From an uncultured Anaerolineae bacterium (GTDB taxonomy: Bacteria > Chloroflexota > Anaerolineae > J036 > Brachytrichaceae), in contig CALHLE010000046.1 in assembly GCA_938034415.1 (NCBI GenBank), positions 62,001 to 126,000 on the forward strand: a DNA stretch of 64,000 nucleotides. Reading direction: 5' to 3'. Within the stretch, counting starts at the first letter, position 1, and each line of letters opens with the position of its first letter. This document shows, one piece after another, positions 1-9,992 of this stretch. Under the pieces are notes generated by a model. It did no database searches, was not told the origin of the DNA, and was given only the letters and a program-made list of their open reading frames with translations. A program made the translations under genes and the position numbers.

Positions 1-47
1 TCAACTTCCAACCCACAGTTAGGGCAAGCATACACGTAGATCGGCAT
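1..47 (-). CDS. FmdB-family zinc-ribbon protein, N-terminal fragment
   Basis: The gene runs off the left edge; only 15 codons are visible on the minus strand from the ATG at 47. They read MPIYVYACPNCGLEVE, which matches the typical start of FmdB-type putative regulatory proteins: a short beta strand followed by a CPxCG zinc knuckle. Proteins of this family are usually 60-110 residues and bind zinc through two CxxC pairs; their role is poorly defined. No clear Shine-Dalgarno sequence is visible. It lies downstream of the zinc operon on the same strand, with about 220 bases between. The identification rests on a short stretch, so it is moderate. Confidence 0.6.
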   Translation of the reverse strand, partial: MPIYVYACPNCGLEV

Positions 48-266
48 CGGCGACGAAAGTCTTACTCAAATTTCATAGCTCGGCTAGCCACACGCACACG
101 CCGCACTTGGGGGCGCGCGAGCCTAACTTGACTTGATGCAAATGCCTCGCGCTGCGCAGCGCAACCGGCGTTTAGGTCAATCCGGACAAACCCGTTGCGG
201 CGCGCCGATACGCCACAACATGACACCAGCGCCCGCCGCCGACGACAGCAACGGGTTGTTGCTGCG
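48..266. other. Intergenic stretch, no gene recognised
   Basis: This spacer separates the dsrE-like gene from the FmdB-type fragment. Open frames here are short and lack family resemblance. No clear hairpin with a U-tract was seen, so I cannot say where the upstream operon ends. Confidence 0.4.
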
Positions 267-644
267 TCATAGGGTGATGACTTGGTCCGGCGGGTTGCCA
301 GCCAGCGCCGCGTAGAGCTGCGGGAAGCAGCCGGCCACCACACCATCCACCAACCCTTTGGCTTTCACTTGGCCCAGGCCGCACTGCGAAAAGTCACCTT
401 CGGCCAGCCCGCGCTCCACCGCGCAGCGATCGCACACCATCAACAGGATATTGTGCTCGCGCGCCACTTTGGCCAAGCGCTCGCCGATCGGTTCTCCCCG
501 GCGCAACACGTAGAGGTTATCGTCGAAGAACATCATACCAACCACCTGCGCGCCATGAATGCCCTGCTCTAATTGCGGCAGGATCATCTTACCGAGCTTG
601 TAAGTCGCAGACATATCGGTCGCAAAGACATAGGCTACTTTCAT
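267..644 (-). CDS. DsrE/DsrF-like small sulfur-relay family protein
   Basis: The product is 125 residues from the ATG at 644, chosen because AGGAG lies 9 bases upstream; a longer frame to 701 has no such signal. The N-terminus MKVAYVFATDMS is a Rossmann-like first strand typical of DsrE/DsrF-like proteins, which carry cysteines for sulfur or thiol chemistry in the cytoplasm. Cysteines occur as a CDRC pair near residue 73-76, a QCG further on, and a single GC near the C-terminus. It is the last gene of the minus-strand zinc operon, 66 bases after the cobW-like GTPase. A role in metal or persulfide handling is inferred from the neighbours; the substrate is unknown. Confidence 0.75.
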   Translation of the reverse strand: MKVAYVFATDMSATYKLGKMILPQLEQGIHGAQVVGMMFFDDNLYVLRRGEPIGERLAKVAREHNILLMVCDRCAVERGLAEGDFSQCGLGQVKAKGLVDGVVAGCFPQLYAALAGNPPDQVITL

Positions 645-710
645 CGTGTTTCTCTCCTGTAACAGTGAGAAGAGCGACGTCGCGCGCGCCATGCAGCACA
701 ACGAGGCTCA

Positions 711-1928
<1,218 letters not shown>

Positions 1929-1931
1929 TTG

Positions 1932-3086
1932 TTACACCCCAGCGAAGAGCTTGTTGATCAACAGGCCGATAGCCATCGTGTATGCCGCATACCAGGCCAC
2001 CACCTTCAACGTATTCCGCCGCGAGATCAACCGATTGAGCATTGTCACTTCGGGGATGGAGGCGACTGTGGTGGCCATCATGACGCTCACCAGCGTGCCC
2101 AGCGGCACAAAACTGCTCGCGGCCGCCAGGATCGGCGCCGTCGCCGCTGCATTGACATCGAGCGGCAGGCCGACCAACGTGGCGACAATCGGCCCCCACC
2201 ACTGAAACTGCGCCCGCTGCAAAACCTGGACGACCGTAAGGTTAAAGTTCACCAGCAGGCCGGCCAACGCACCGCTGATCAACACCGGCGCTAACAAGCG
2301 CTTGCAAAGGGCCAATGCCTCCTCAAAGGCGCGCTCCATGATGCTGTCGTTGAATGAGGCTTGATGCGAACAGGCGCTCTGCTTGATCGCGATGAGATGT
2401 TGAGGATTCAACCCTAGTAGCGGCGAGAGATAAGCCGTTGCGACCGATGCCAACACGCCGGCGGCCACGTAAACCACCCCACCCCACAAACCGCCGAAGA
2501 TGAACATGAAGACGATGGCAAACTCGTTCAGCGCTGGGCTGGCGAACAGGAACGCTGCGGACGCTCGCCGGCTTGCGCCTCCGGCGACTAGACCCGCATA
2601 CAAGTTGGTGACCGTGCAAGAACACACCGGCGTCAACATGCCGAGCGCAGTGCCGCCCAACACGCCGAACAAGTCATCGCGCCCCAGCGTCTTCTCGATG
2701 CGCCGGACGCCCGCCTTCAGCCGCAGCAACGTCATTCCAAACGTCGTCAAGAAGAGCAGGAGCGGCAGCTTGACCCACTCGTAAATCGTGTAGGCAACGG
2801 TATATCGAACGGAGAGCGGCCCCAATGGGGTGGACAGTGACAAATCTGGCAGCCAACCAGTCAACGCAGCGCCGACCGCTTTGCCAAAATCGGCGACCGG
2901 CTTTTCTATGACCGGCACTGCTTGGTTCCACAGCTTACCAACGAGCAGCGCCACAGCAAACTGGCCCGCAGCATGCGCCAGCATGAAGCCCAGCACAGCA
3001 AGGGCGGCGTAGGCTAGATAACGACGCCACGCGACATGCCTGGACAGAGTGTTCCCATTGACCATCCAGTTATCTTCCCCTCTCAA
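1932..3086 (-). CDS. Permease of the PF03773 (DUF318/ArsP-like) family
   Basis: A 384-residue integral membrane protein with about eight hydrophobic segments. The family hallmark is the conserved stretch around PVCSCTVTN, followed by an Ala/Ser-rich re-entrant region and a second similar half, so the two-half architecture of PF03773 permeases is present. Family members include methylarsenite exporters and the B. subtilis YcgR type, whose substrate is uncertain. It lies 9 bases after znuB and 3 bases before the CobW-like GTPase, so it is co-transcribed with zinc-uptake genes. I infer a metal or metal-conjugate transport role; arsenic resistance is unlikely because no ArsR or other ars gene is nearby. 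Confidence 0.8.
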   Translation of the reverse strand: MRGEDNWMVNGNTLSRHVAWRRYLAYAALAVLGFMLAHAAGQFAVALLVGKLWNQAVPVIEKPVADFGKAVGAALTGWLPDLSLSTPLGPLSVRYTVAYTIYEWVKLPLLLFLTTFGMTLLRLKAGVRRIEKTLGRDDLFGVLGGTALGMLTPVCSCTVTNLYAGLVAGGASRRASAAFLFASPALNEFAIVFMFIFGGLWGGVVYVAAGVLASVATAYLSPLLGLNPQHLIAIKQSACSHQASFNDSIMERAFEEALALCKRLLAPVLISGALAGLLVNFNLTVVQVLQRAQFQWWGPIVATLVGLPLDVNAAATAPILAAASSFVPLGTLVSVMMATTVASIPEVTMLNRLISRRNTLKVVAWYAAYTMAIGLLINKLFAGV

Positions 3087-3095
3087 CAGCGCTGA

Positions 3096-3943
<848 letters not shown>

Positions 3944-3947
<4 letters not shown>

Positions 3948-4726
3948 GCCGCAACTGCTACGCGATGGTTGCCGAGCAACTCGTGATGGACGCGCTCGCC
4001 AACGGCGCTGACGCCGCGCGCCACAACTCGGCCATCCATGAGAAACAGCGCATCGTCGAAGTCAGCTTGCAGACGGTCAAGATCGTGAGTGGCGACGATC
4101 ACCGTCCTGCCTTGGCGCTGCAGGTCGCGCAGCACAGCCGACACCACCTCGCGCGTCGCGGCGTCCACCGCGTTGAGCGGCTCGTCCAGCAACAACAAGT
4201 CCGCCTCCTGCGCCAGCGCGCGGGCCAACAAGGCGCGCTGTTGCTGGCCACCGGATAGCTCGCCGATTTGGCGCTCGGCCAAGTCGAGCAACTGCAGTCG
4301 CTCCAGCGCCTCGTCGGCGCGTCGCCAGTCGGCGCGCGTGGGCCAGCGCAGCCAACCCAGATGGGGATAGCGGCCGGTGAGCACCAGCCGGCGCACGCTG
4401 ATCGGGAAGTGCCAGTCCAACTCGCCGCGCTGCGCCAGGTATGCCACGCGGTGGCGGAACGCGCCGACCGGCGCGCCAAAGACAAGCAAGCTGCCTGCGG
4501 CGACGGGCAATAAGCCGGCGATGGCTTTTAGCAAAGTAGACTTGCCGGCGCCGTTTGGGCCAACCAGCGCCACCCGCGCGCCGCAAGGCGCTACCCAGTC
4601 CAGGCCCTCTAAGGCTGCCCGCGCCGCTCCTGGATAGCGCACCGTCACACCGTGCGCCGCCAAAGCCGGCGCGTTGGTTGGAGGTTGCTCACTGCGACTT
4701 CCGCCGTAGGGCAAACAAAAGCGCAT
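3944..4726 (-). CDS. znuC: Zinc ABC transporter ATP-binding protein, ZnuC-type
   Basis: The 260-residue ATPase shows Walker A GPNGAGKST, a Q-loop at YLAQRGELDW, signature LSGGQQQRALLARAL, Walker B LLLLDEP and the switch His in ATHD. This is the ABC-3 metal-uptake subtype. It lies 12 bases after znuA and overlaps znuB by 4 bases. A weak GGA ribosome-binding signal precedes the ATG at 4726. The first 20 or so residues are not conserved in the family, so a later start is possible but no better signal is seen. Confidence 0.92.
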
Positions 4727-4738
4727 TACTCGCTTCCG

Positions 4739-5857
4739 TCACTGCGTCAATGCGTCGCGGATGGCGCGCGCGTTGTAGCGCATCATGTCAATGTAGGTTG
4801 CGCCCGGCTCGCCCGGCGCGCTCAGCGCATCGGTGAAGAGCGACGGGCCTACGCGGATGCCGGCTTCGCGGGCCAGGCGCTCCACCGCCTGGGGATTGGT
4901 GACGTTCTCCAGAAAGATCACATCCACGCCCTCCGCTTTGACGGCCTCGGCGAGGTTGGCGAAGTCTTGCGCGGAAGGCTCGCTCGCCATTGCCGACATG
5001 GTGCCCAACACAGCGCCGATCATCTCAAACCCGTAACGGTCGGCGAAGTAGCCCAGCGCCTCATGCGAGGTCACCAGCTTGCGCCGCGCTTCGGGGATTT
5101 GCTCGACCAGGCTGACGATCTCTTCATCCAGCGCTTCAAGCTGAGCGATGTAGGCTTCAGCGTTGGCGGCGTAGAAGTCGGCATTCGCAGGGTCCGCCTC
5201 GCTCAGCGCGCGAGCAATGTTGCGCACCATCTGGATGGCGTTGCGCACGTCCTGCCACACGTGCGGGTCGAATTCGCCGTGCTCGTGGGCGTGACCGCCG
5301 GCCTTCTCCTTGTCGTGGCTATGCTCCGCTTCCTTGCTGCCTTCTTTGCCATCAGCATCGTGCTCGTGGCCATGCTCATCCTCGCCGTGCACCTCTCCGA
5401 ATGGGCGCGGGTCTATCCCCTCGCTCAACACCACGCGCTTGGCGCGCGAGCCGGAAGCCTCGTAGAGGCGATCGAGCCAAGACTCGAACATCAAGCCATT
5501 CTCGAAGATCAGTTGAGCATCGGCGACCTTGGCGACGTCGGACGGCGTCGGCTCATAGTCATGAGAGTCGGTGCCCGGGCCGACCAGGGTAACCAATTCC
5601 ACTTTGTCGCCGGCCACATTCTGCACAAAGTCGGCGATGATGCTAAAAGTCGCCAGCACCTTCAGCTTCGGCGCTGCAGCAGCATCGCTGGGCGTCGGCT
5701 TCACAGCGGGGGCCGCGGACGCCGGCGATTGCGCCGGCGCAGCGGGCGCGGTAGGAGTTGGCGGGGATTGCGGCGTAGTCGGCGCAGCGCATCCTGCCAT
5801 CGTGAGCGCTGTCGCCGCGAGCAGCAAACTTGCTTTGAACATGGAGCAGTTCTTCAT
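4739..5857 (-). CDS. znuA: Zinc ABC transporter substrate-binding lipoprotein, ZnuA-type
   Basis: A 372-residue lipoprotein: charged start, hydrophobic segment, then lipobox TMAGC near residue 22, and a Pro/Ala/Thr-rich linker to about residue 60 that would tether it to the membrane. The cluster A-I fold follows (KVLATFSIIADFVQNVAGD). A His/Asp/Glu-rich loop at about residues 155-195 holds more than ten histidines, typical of zinc-specific ZnuA rather than manganese binders. A strong AGGAGG lies upstream of the ATG at 5857. The start faces the regulator gene, and a 7-1-7 operator sits about 40 bases upstream. It is the first gene of the zinc operon. Confidence 0.94.
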   Translation of the reverse strand: MKNCSMFKASLLLAATALTMAGCAAPTTPQSPPTPTAPAAPAQSPASAAPAVKPTPSDAAAAPKLKVLATFSIIADFVQNVAGDKVELVTLVGPGTDSHDYEPTPSDVAKVADAQLIFENGLMFESWLDRLYEASGSRAKRVVLSEGIDPRPFGEVHGEDEHGHEHDADGKEGSKEAEHSHDKEKAGGHAHEHGEFDPHVWQDVRNAIQMVRNIARALSEADPANADFYAANAEAYIAQLEALDEEIVSLVEQIPEARRKLVTSHEALGYFADRYGFEMIGAVLGTMSAMASEPSAQDFANLAEAVKAEGVDVIFLENVTNPQAVERLAREAGIRVGPSLFTDALSAPGEPGATYIDMMRYNARAIRDALTQ

Positions 5858-5897
5858 ATCTGCCTGACCTCCTCTCAGTCAATGGCTTCCTTCTTAT

Positions 5898-5912
5898 TGA
5901 GAATGATTCTCA
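5898..5912. promoter_or_regulatory. Fur/Zur-type operator, 7-1-7 palindrome
   Basis: TGAGAAT-G-ATTCTCA is a perfect inverted repeat with one central base, the same geometry as the consensus 7-1-7 Fur-family box. It lies between znuA and the divergent Fur-family gene, just downstream of the predicted znuA start site, a position suited to blocking znuA transcription when zinc is plentiful. Confidence 0.8.
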
Positions 5913-5924
5913 TTAAGCGTGCAG

Positions 5925-5930
5925 AGTATA
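5925..5930 (-). promoter_or_regulatory. Probable znuA -10 element
   Basis: On the minus strand this reads TATACT. Transcription would start near 5918, immediately before the operator palindrome. No good -35 hexamer is visible. Confidence 0.45.
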
Positions 5931-5946
5931 CCAGATGCGAGTCGGC

Positions 5947-5952
5947 TAGAAT
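5947..5952 (+). promoter_or_regulatory. -10 element for the Fur-family gene, leaderless geometry
   Basis: TAGAAT ends six bases before the ATG at 5959 and there is no Shine-Dalgarno sequence, so transcription probably starts at or next to the start codon. Confidence 0.55.
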
Positions 5953-5958
5953 CGTGGC

Positions 5959-6390
5959 ATGCGCAAGCGCACACGCGACATCCAAAAAGCCCTCAGCGAA
6001 TCGGGCTATCGCATCACACAGTCCCGCCTGGCAGTGATCGAGGTCATCATGCGCGCTCGACATTCGCTCAGCCCTGAGGAAATCCTGGCGCGCGCGCGCA
6101 AGATAGAACCGAGCGTCGGCCTAGCCACAGTGTATCGAACGCTGGATGTGTTGCACGCCGAAGGTTACCTCGAGCGTGTGCGCATCGGCAACAAGGGCTA
6201 CACACTGGCGTGTGAGGAGAAGTCGTTGCACTTCCATCTCATCTGTGAGCGCTGTCGGACGGTGATCGAGTTGCAATCCAACCACTCCTCTGATGCGCTA
6301 TTGGCGCAACTGCGCGCTGCCGGTTTTAAGTCGCGAAAGAATGCCGTTGAGATCGTCGGCCTGTGCGCCAAATGTCAATCGCCGGAATGA
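5959..6390 (+). CDS. zur: Fur-family metal regulator, probably Zur
   Basis: A 143-residue Fur-family repressor. The winged-helix region contains YRITQSRLAVIEVI and the recognition helix VGLATVYRTLDVL; the dimerisation domain has the metal-site region HFHLIC and two structural zinc pairs, CERC and CAKC. Length is normal for Fur, Zur and PerR. Sequence alone does not separate these subtypes. Zur is inferred because the gene is divergent from a complete znuACB operon and shares an intergenic region with a 7-1-7 operator. Its own -10 overlaps the predicted start, so it is likely made from a leaderless mRNA, and the operator lies about 45 bases upstream of its start site. Confidence 0.85.
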   Translation: MRKRTRDIQKALSESGYRITQSRLAVIEVIMRARHSLSPEEILARARKIEPSVGLATVYRTLDVLHAEGYLERVRIGNKGYTLACEEKSLHFHLICERCRTVIELQSNHSSDALLAQLRAAGFKSRKNAVEIVGLCAKCQSPE

Positions 6391-6408
6391 AGTACGATTG
6401 CCGATGCT

Positions 6409-7353
6409 ATGGCTGAACTCCATGCCGTCTTCGGCGCATCTGGCGCATTAGGCGCGGCAGTCGTCCACCACCTGACGGAAGCGGAGGGACTGCCGGTCCG
6501 CGCCATCGCGCGCGATCCGGCCAAAGCTGCCGAGATGCTGCCGGATGGCGTCGAAATCCTCGCCTGCGATGCAATAGACCCTGAGAGCGTCATCGCAGCC
6601 TGCAAAGGCGCAAGCGTGATCTACAACTGCATCTACGCAGGCGATAAGTTAGAGTTGGTCACGCGCAACCTGCTCGCCGGCGCACGGGCCGCCGGTGCCC
6701 GGCTGGTGTATCCGAGCAACGGCCTTGTATATGGCCCGCTGCAACACATACCGGCCACGGAAGATCACCCGCTGGCTGCAAACAGCCGCCGTGGATTGAT
6801 GCGCAGGGTCGCCGAATCATTGGTGATGGAAGCGCACGCCCGAGGCGAAGTGCCCGCCGTGATCGCGCGCCTGGCCACGTTTTATGGGGCGCACGTGCGC
6901 GGCACGTTCATGAGCATGATCTTCGAGGCGGCCTATCAGGGGCACAAAGCAGTATGGTTCGGCCGGCTCGATGTGCCGCACGATTTGCTCTACTTGCCCG
7001 ACGCCGCGGCCGCATGCGTTCTGTTGGCGCTTAACGACGAAGCTTACGGCCAGACCTGGCACGTGCCCGGCGCCGGCCCGCTCACCGGCGAGGAGTTCAT
7101 CCGGCGCGTCTTCAAGGCTTACGGCAAAACGCCGAAGATCGGCGCAAGAGGGCGCACCTTCTTTCGATTGGCCGGCCTAGTCGCGCCGCGCATCAGCGAC
7201 GTCGCCGAAGTGCTCTACCAGTTTGAGCAGCCGTTCGTCCTGGACGGCACGAAGTTCGCCGCAGCATATCCCGACTTTGAGTACACGCCGCACGATGTAG
7301 CCATCCAGGACACGGTGAACTGGTATCGGGCGTATTTCAACGCCGGCGAGTGA
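6409..7353 (+). CDS. NAD(P)-dependent epimerase/dehydratase-like extended SDR
   Basis: 314 residues with an N-terminal Rossmann motif GASGALG (residues 9-15) and the extended-SDR VYGP segment near residue 105. At the place where extended SDRs carry the catalytic YxxxK, the sequence reads SRRGLMRRVAE, so both the Tyr and the Lys are missing. It may therefore be an atypical reductase or a nucleotide-binding protein that does not catalyse epimerisation. It follows the Fur-family gene by 18 bases, but a TACGAT hexamer at 6393-6398 could give its own near-leaderless start. The substrate is unknown. Confidence 0.75.
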   Translation: MAELHAVFGASGALGAAVVHHLTEAEGLPVRAIARDPAKAAEMLPDGVEILACDAIDPESVIAACKGASVIYNCIYAGDKLELVTRNLLAGARAAGARLVYPSNGLVYGPLQHIPATEDHPLAANSRRGLMRRVAESLVMEAHARGEVPAVIARLATFYGAHVRGTFMSMIFEAAYQGHKAVWFGRLDVPHDLLYLPDAAAACVLLALNDEAYGQTWHVPGAGPLTGEEFIRRVFKAYGKTPKIGARGRTFFRLAGLVAPRISDVAEVLYQFEQPFVLDGTKFAAAYPDFEYTPHDVAIQDTVNWYRAYFNAGE

Positions 7354-7356
7354 GCG

Positions 7357-7749
7357 TCAGCTCAACATGGGTTGGGCGCGCATGACGAGCTGCAACGTCA
7401 TGCCCCACGGATCGCGCAGGAAGCACAACTTGTCCCCGGCCGGCGTCGTCGTCACCTCGCCTTCGGCTGTTGCACCGGCAGCGATCAGCCGTGCCCGCGT
7501 CGCCTCGATGTCATCTACGGCGAAGGCGATGTGAAAGGCCACGGGATGCAGGCGCGCGAAGCCGGCCTCGCCCGCCGGTTGCTGGTAGAACTCGAACATC
7601 ATGTTGCGCCCCTGGTCGGCCAGAAAGGTCATGTAGGGCGGCTCATTCATCGCGCGCATCACCACCAGGTCGAGGTTGCGGACATACCAAGCGACAACTC
7701 GCTGCGCGTCGCTCACGTTGATCGCGATGTGCTCGAATCGAATGCTCAT
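7357..7749 (-). CDS. VOC (glyoxalase/bleomycin-resistance fold) family protein
   Basis: 130 residues from the ATG at 7749, matching the usual single-domain VOC start MSIRFEHIAINVSD; the open frame continues upstream to 8124 but overlaps the divergent gene. The two beta-alpha-beta-beta-beta repeats are visible, with His at residue 7 and a C-terminal FLRDPWGMTLQLV strand typical of the metal site of VOC dioxygenases and isomerases. It could be a lactoylglutathione lyase-like or methylmalonyl-CoA epimerase-like enzyme; the substrate cannot be told. The 3-base gap to the convergent SDR-like gene suggests overlapping 3' ends. Confidence 0.8.
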   Translation of the reverse strand: MSIRFEHIAINVSDAQRVVAWYVRNLDLVVMRAMNEPPYMTFLADQGRNMMFEFYQQPAGEAGFARLHPVAFHIAFAVDDIEATRARLIAAGATAEGEVTTTPAGDKLCFLRDPWGMTLQLVMRAQPMLS

Positions 7750-7780
7750 GGGCTTGCCTTTGAGGCGTTTCGCACAAGTC

Positions 7781-7788
7781 AGTATACT
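7781..7788. promoter_or_regulatory. Palindromic bidirectional -10 element
   Basis: AGTATACT reads TATACT on both strands, positioned between the divergent VOC gene and the Gfo/Idh/MocA gene. One symmetric element could drive both, with leaders of about 25 and 50 bases. Confidence 0.45.
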
Positions 7789-7845
7789 CACGGCGCGCGC
7801 GTCACGCATTCCATATCCCATGGCAAGCGACGCCCGACGCATCTC

Positions 7846-8835
7846 ATGACCAACCGCATCCTGCGCTGGGGACTGCTCAGCACGGCCCGCATCAACCGCT
7901 CGCTGATTCCGCCGCTGCGCGCGTCGCCGCGCAATCGGCTGATCGGCGTTGCCAGCCGCGATCCGGCCAAAGCCGAAGCCTACGCGCGAGAATGGAACAT
8001 CGAGCGCGCCTTCGGCAGTTACGAGGCCATGCTGGCAAGCCCGGATATTGACGTCGTTTACATCTCCCTGCCCAACCGACTGCACGCCGAATGGACGATC
8101 AAGGCGCTGCGCGCCGGCAAGCATGTGCTATGCGAGAAGCCCCTCGCTACGCGCGTCGAGGATGTGGACGCCATCGCGGCGGCAGCGGCAGAAGCCGGCC
8201 GGGTCGTCGCCGAGGCATTCATGTATCGCCACCATCCACAAACGCTCCGGGTGAAATCGCTGATCGAGCGCGGCGCGATCGGCGAGGTGCGCCTGGCGCG
8301 CGGCGCGTTCACTTTCACCCTGACCGACCGCGCCAACGTCCGCATGAACGCCGACCTGGACGGCGGCAGCGTCTGGGACGTGGGCTGCTACCCGATCAGC
8401 TATGCACGCACGATGATCGGCGCCGAGCCGGTGGAGGCGTTCGGCATGCAATTCGTCGGCCCCAGCGGTGTAGATGAAGCGTTTATCGGGACATTGCGCT
8501 TCGGCGAAGACGCCTACGCGCAGTTCGACTGCGGCTTTCGCGCCCCCTTTCGCATGCACATGGAGATCGTCGGCAGCGAAGGATTGATAGTGATCCCGCG
8601 CCCGTTCAAGCCCACAGCGCTTGAGGCGATCTACATCGGCAAGGCCAGCGACCAGCTCGAATCACTCACTATCGAAGGCCCAGATCTGCTCTATCTCGGC
8701 GAAGTGGAGGACATGGCAAATGCCATCTTGGACGGCGCAGCGCCACGCATCAGCCTGCGAGACAGCCGGGCTAACGTTGCGGCGATCCTTGCCCTGCTGC
8801 GCTCGGCGCGCGAGGGCAGGCCGGTCCCAGTCTAG
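7846..8835 (+). CDS. Gfo/Idh/MocA family NAD(P)-dependent oxidoreductase
   Basis: 329 residues from the ATG at 7846; the longer open frame upstream lies over the divergent VOC gene. The N-terminal Rossmann domain begins LRWGLLSTARI and holds the family hallmark EKPLA (in GKHVLCEKPLATR, about residue 95), whose Lys is catalytic. The C-terminal alpha/beta domain has the expected GGSVWDVGCYPI signature near residue 173. These enzymes act on sugars, inositols or trans-dihydrodiols. It sits among small oxidoreductases and no sugar transporter is adjacent, so the substrate is unknown. Confidence 0.88.
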   Translation: MTNRILRWGLLSTARINRSLIPPLRASPRNRLIGVASRDPAKAEAYAREWNIERAFGSYEAMLASPDIDVVYISLPNRLHAEWTIKALRAGKHVLCEKPLATRVEDVDAIAAAAAEAGRVVAEAFMYRHHPQTLRVKSLIERGAIGEVRLARGAFTFTLTDRANVRMNADLDGGSVWDVGCYPISYARTMIGAEPVEAFGMQFVGPSGVDEAFIGTLRFGEDAYAQFDCGFRAPFRMHMEIVGSEGLIVIPRPFKPTALEAIYIGKASDQLESLTIEGPDLLYLGEVEDMANAILDGAAPRISLRDSRANVAAILALLRSAREGRPVPV

Positions 8836-8855
8836 CTTCAGGCTGGCAATTGCCT

Positions 8856-8861
8856 TAGGAT
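8856..8861 (+). promoter_or_regulatory. -10 element, leaderless geometry
   Basis: TAGGAT ends six bases before the ATG at 8868, with no Shine-Dalgarno sequence between. Confidence 0.5.
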
Positions 8862-8867
8862 TAGGCT

Positions 8868-9260
8868 ATGAGCAAAATGATCGAATACGAAGATGCCAGC
8901 GAAGAAGTGCGCGCGATATACGACGACATCCGCGCCACGCGCAAGACCGAATACATCAACAACTTCTGGAAGGCGCTCGCGCAACATCCCCCCACCCTGC
9001 GACGCACCTGGCAGATGGTGAAAGAGGCCATGACCGGCCCAGGCGAGCTTGATCCGCTGACCCGCGAGCTGATCTACGTCGCCGTGAGCGTGACGAACGG
9101 CTGCGAGTACTGCATCGCCTCGCACACCGCCGCTGCGCGCGCAAAGGGCATGACCGATGCAATGTTCGGAGAGCTGATGGCCATCGTCGGCGCGGCCAAC
9201 ATGACCAATCGGCTGGCCAAAGGCTTTCAGGTCGAGGTGGACGAGATCTTCAAGCGCTGA
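8868..9260 (+). CDS. Carboxymuconolactone decarboxylase / AhpD-like protein
   Basis: 130 residues, the usual size for a single CMD domain. The AhpD-type redox motif CEYCIASH appears near residue 81-88, with the CxxC and nearby His that in AhpD relay protons during peroxide reduction. The preceding helix LTRELIYVAVSVTN is also family-typical. A peroxidase-related or general redox role is more likely than true carboxymuconolactone decarboxylation, since no protocatechuate pathway gene is near. The start is supported by a TANNAT element six bases upstream. Confidence 0.85.
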   Translation: MSKMIEYEDASEEVRAIYDDIRATRKTEYINNFWKALAQHPPTLRRTWQMVKEAMTGPGELDPLTRELIYVAVSVTNGCEYCIASHTAAARAKGMTDAMFGELMAIVGAANMTNRLAKGFQVEVDEIFKR

Positions 9261-9263
9261 CGA

Positions 9264-9992
9264 CTAGCGGGACAGCCATCCACCGTCCACCACCAACGTG
9301 TGGCCGTGCACATAGCTGGAAGCGGCGCTGGCCAGGAAGATCACCGCGCCGACCAGCTCATCCGGCTCGCCCAGCCGTCCGGCGGGGATGCGGCTCAGGA
9401 TGGCCGGCCCGCGCTCCGGGTCGTTCATCAGCGGGGCAACCATCTCGGTGTTCATGTAGCCCGGCGCGATGGCGTTGACGTTCACCCCGCGGCTCGCCCA
9501 TTCGTTGGCCAGCGCGCGGACCAGCCCAACCATCGCATGCTTGGCGGCGCTATAGGCCGGCACGGTGATGCCGCCCTGAAAGCCGAGCACGCTGCTAACG
9601 AAGATAATCTTGCCGGAGCCGCGCGGCAGCATGTAGCGCGCGGCCTGCTGGCACAAGTCCATGCCCGCGACGACGTGCAATTGATAGATTGCCTCGAAGG
9701 CGTCCAGCGGATAGTCGGCGGCCGGTTGGCGATGCTGCTGGCCGGCGCAATGCACGAGCACGTCAATCGTCCCCAGCGCAGCCACAGCGCGATCTACCAG
9801 GCCAGCGCGTGCGTCCGCAGCTATCAGGTCACAAGGGAGGAAGCACAGCGTTTCAACCGGCGGCGCCGTGCGCGCCGCAACGGCCACTTTCGCCCCAGCG
9901 GATGACAGCCCCTGGGCAATGGCCAGCCCCAACCCGCGCGAGCCGCCTGTGACCAAAATTGCTCGACCTTCGACGCTGAACAAATCGGTCAT
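9264..9992 (-). CDS. Short-chain dehydrogenase/reductase, FabG-like
   Basis: 242 residues with a classical SDR layout: cofactor motif GGSRGLG (TGxxxGxG type) near residue 17, NAG-like HCAGQ near residue 87, catalytic Ser in VSSVLG, and YSAAKHA giving the active YxxxK pair. The C-terminus ends GHTLVVDGGWL, as in FabG and gluconate-type reductases. The ATG overlaps the stop of the upstream ABC exporter by 4 bases, so the two are co-translated. The substrate is not evident. Confidence 0.87.
   Translation of the reverse strand: MTDLFSVEGRAILVTGGSRGLGLAIAQGLSSAGAKVAVAARTAPPVETLCFLPCDLIAADARAGLVDRAVAALGTIDVLVHCAGQQHRQPAADYPLDAFEAIYQLHVVAGMDLCQQAARYMLPRGSGKIIFVSSVLGFQGGITVPAYSAAKHAMVGLVRALANEWASRGVNVNAIAPGYMNTEMVAPLMNDPERGPAILSRIPAGRLGEPDELVGAVIFLASAASSYVHGHTLVVDGGWLSR

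Noticed and set aside
1932-3086. Permease as an arsenic-resistance gene
   Set aside because: No ArsR, arsenate reductase or arsenite methyltransferase is nearby, whereas zinc genes flank it on both sides.
4652-6037. A 461-codon plus-strand open frame opposite znuA and its promoter
   Set aside because: It overlaps znuA, the operator and the start of the regulator gene, and has no coding signature.
7357-8124. VOC protein extended to 8124
   Set aside because: The extra N-terminal residues cover the divergent oxidoreductase gene and the shared promoter; the family start is at 7749.
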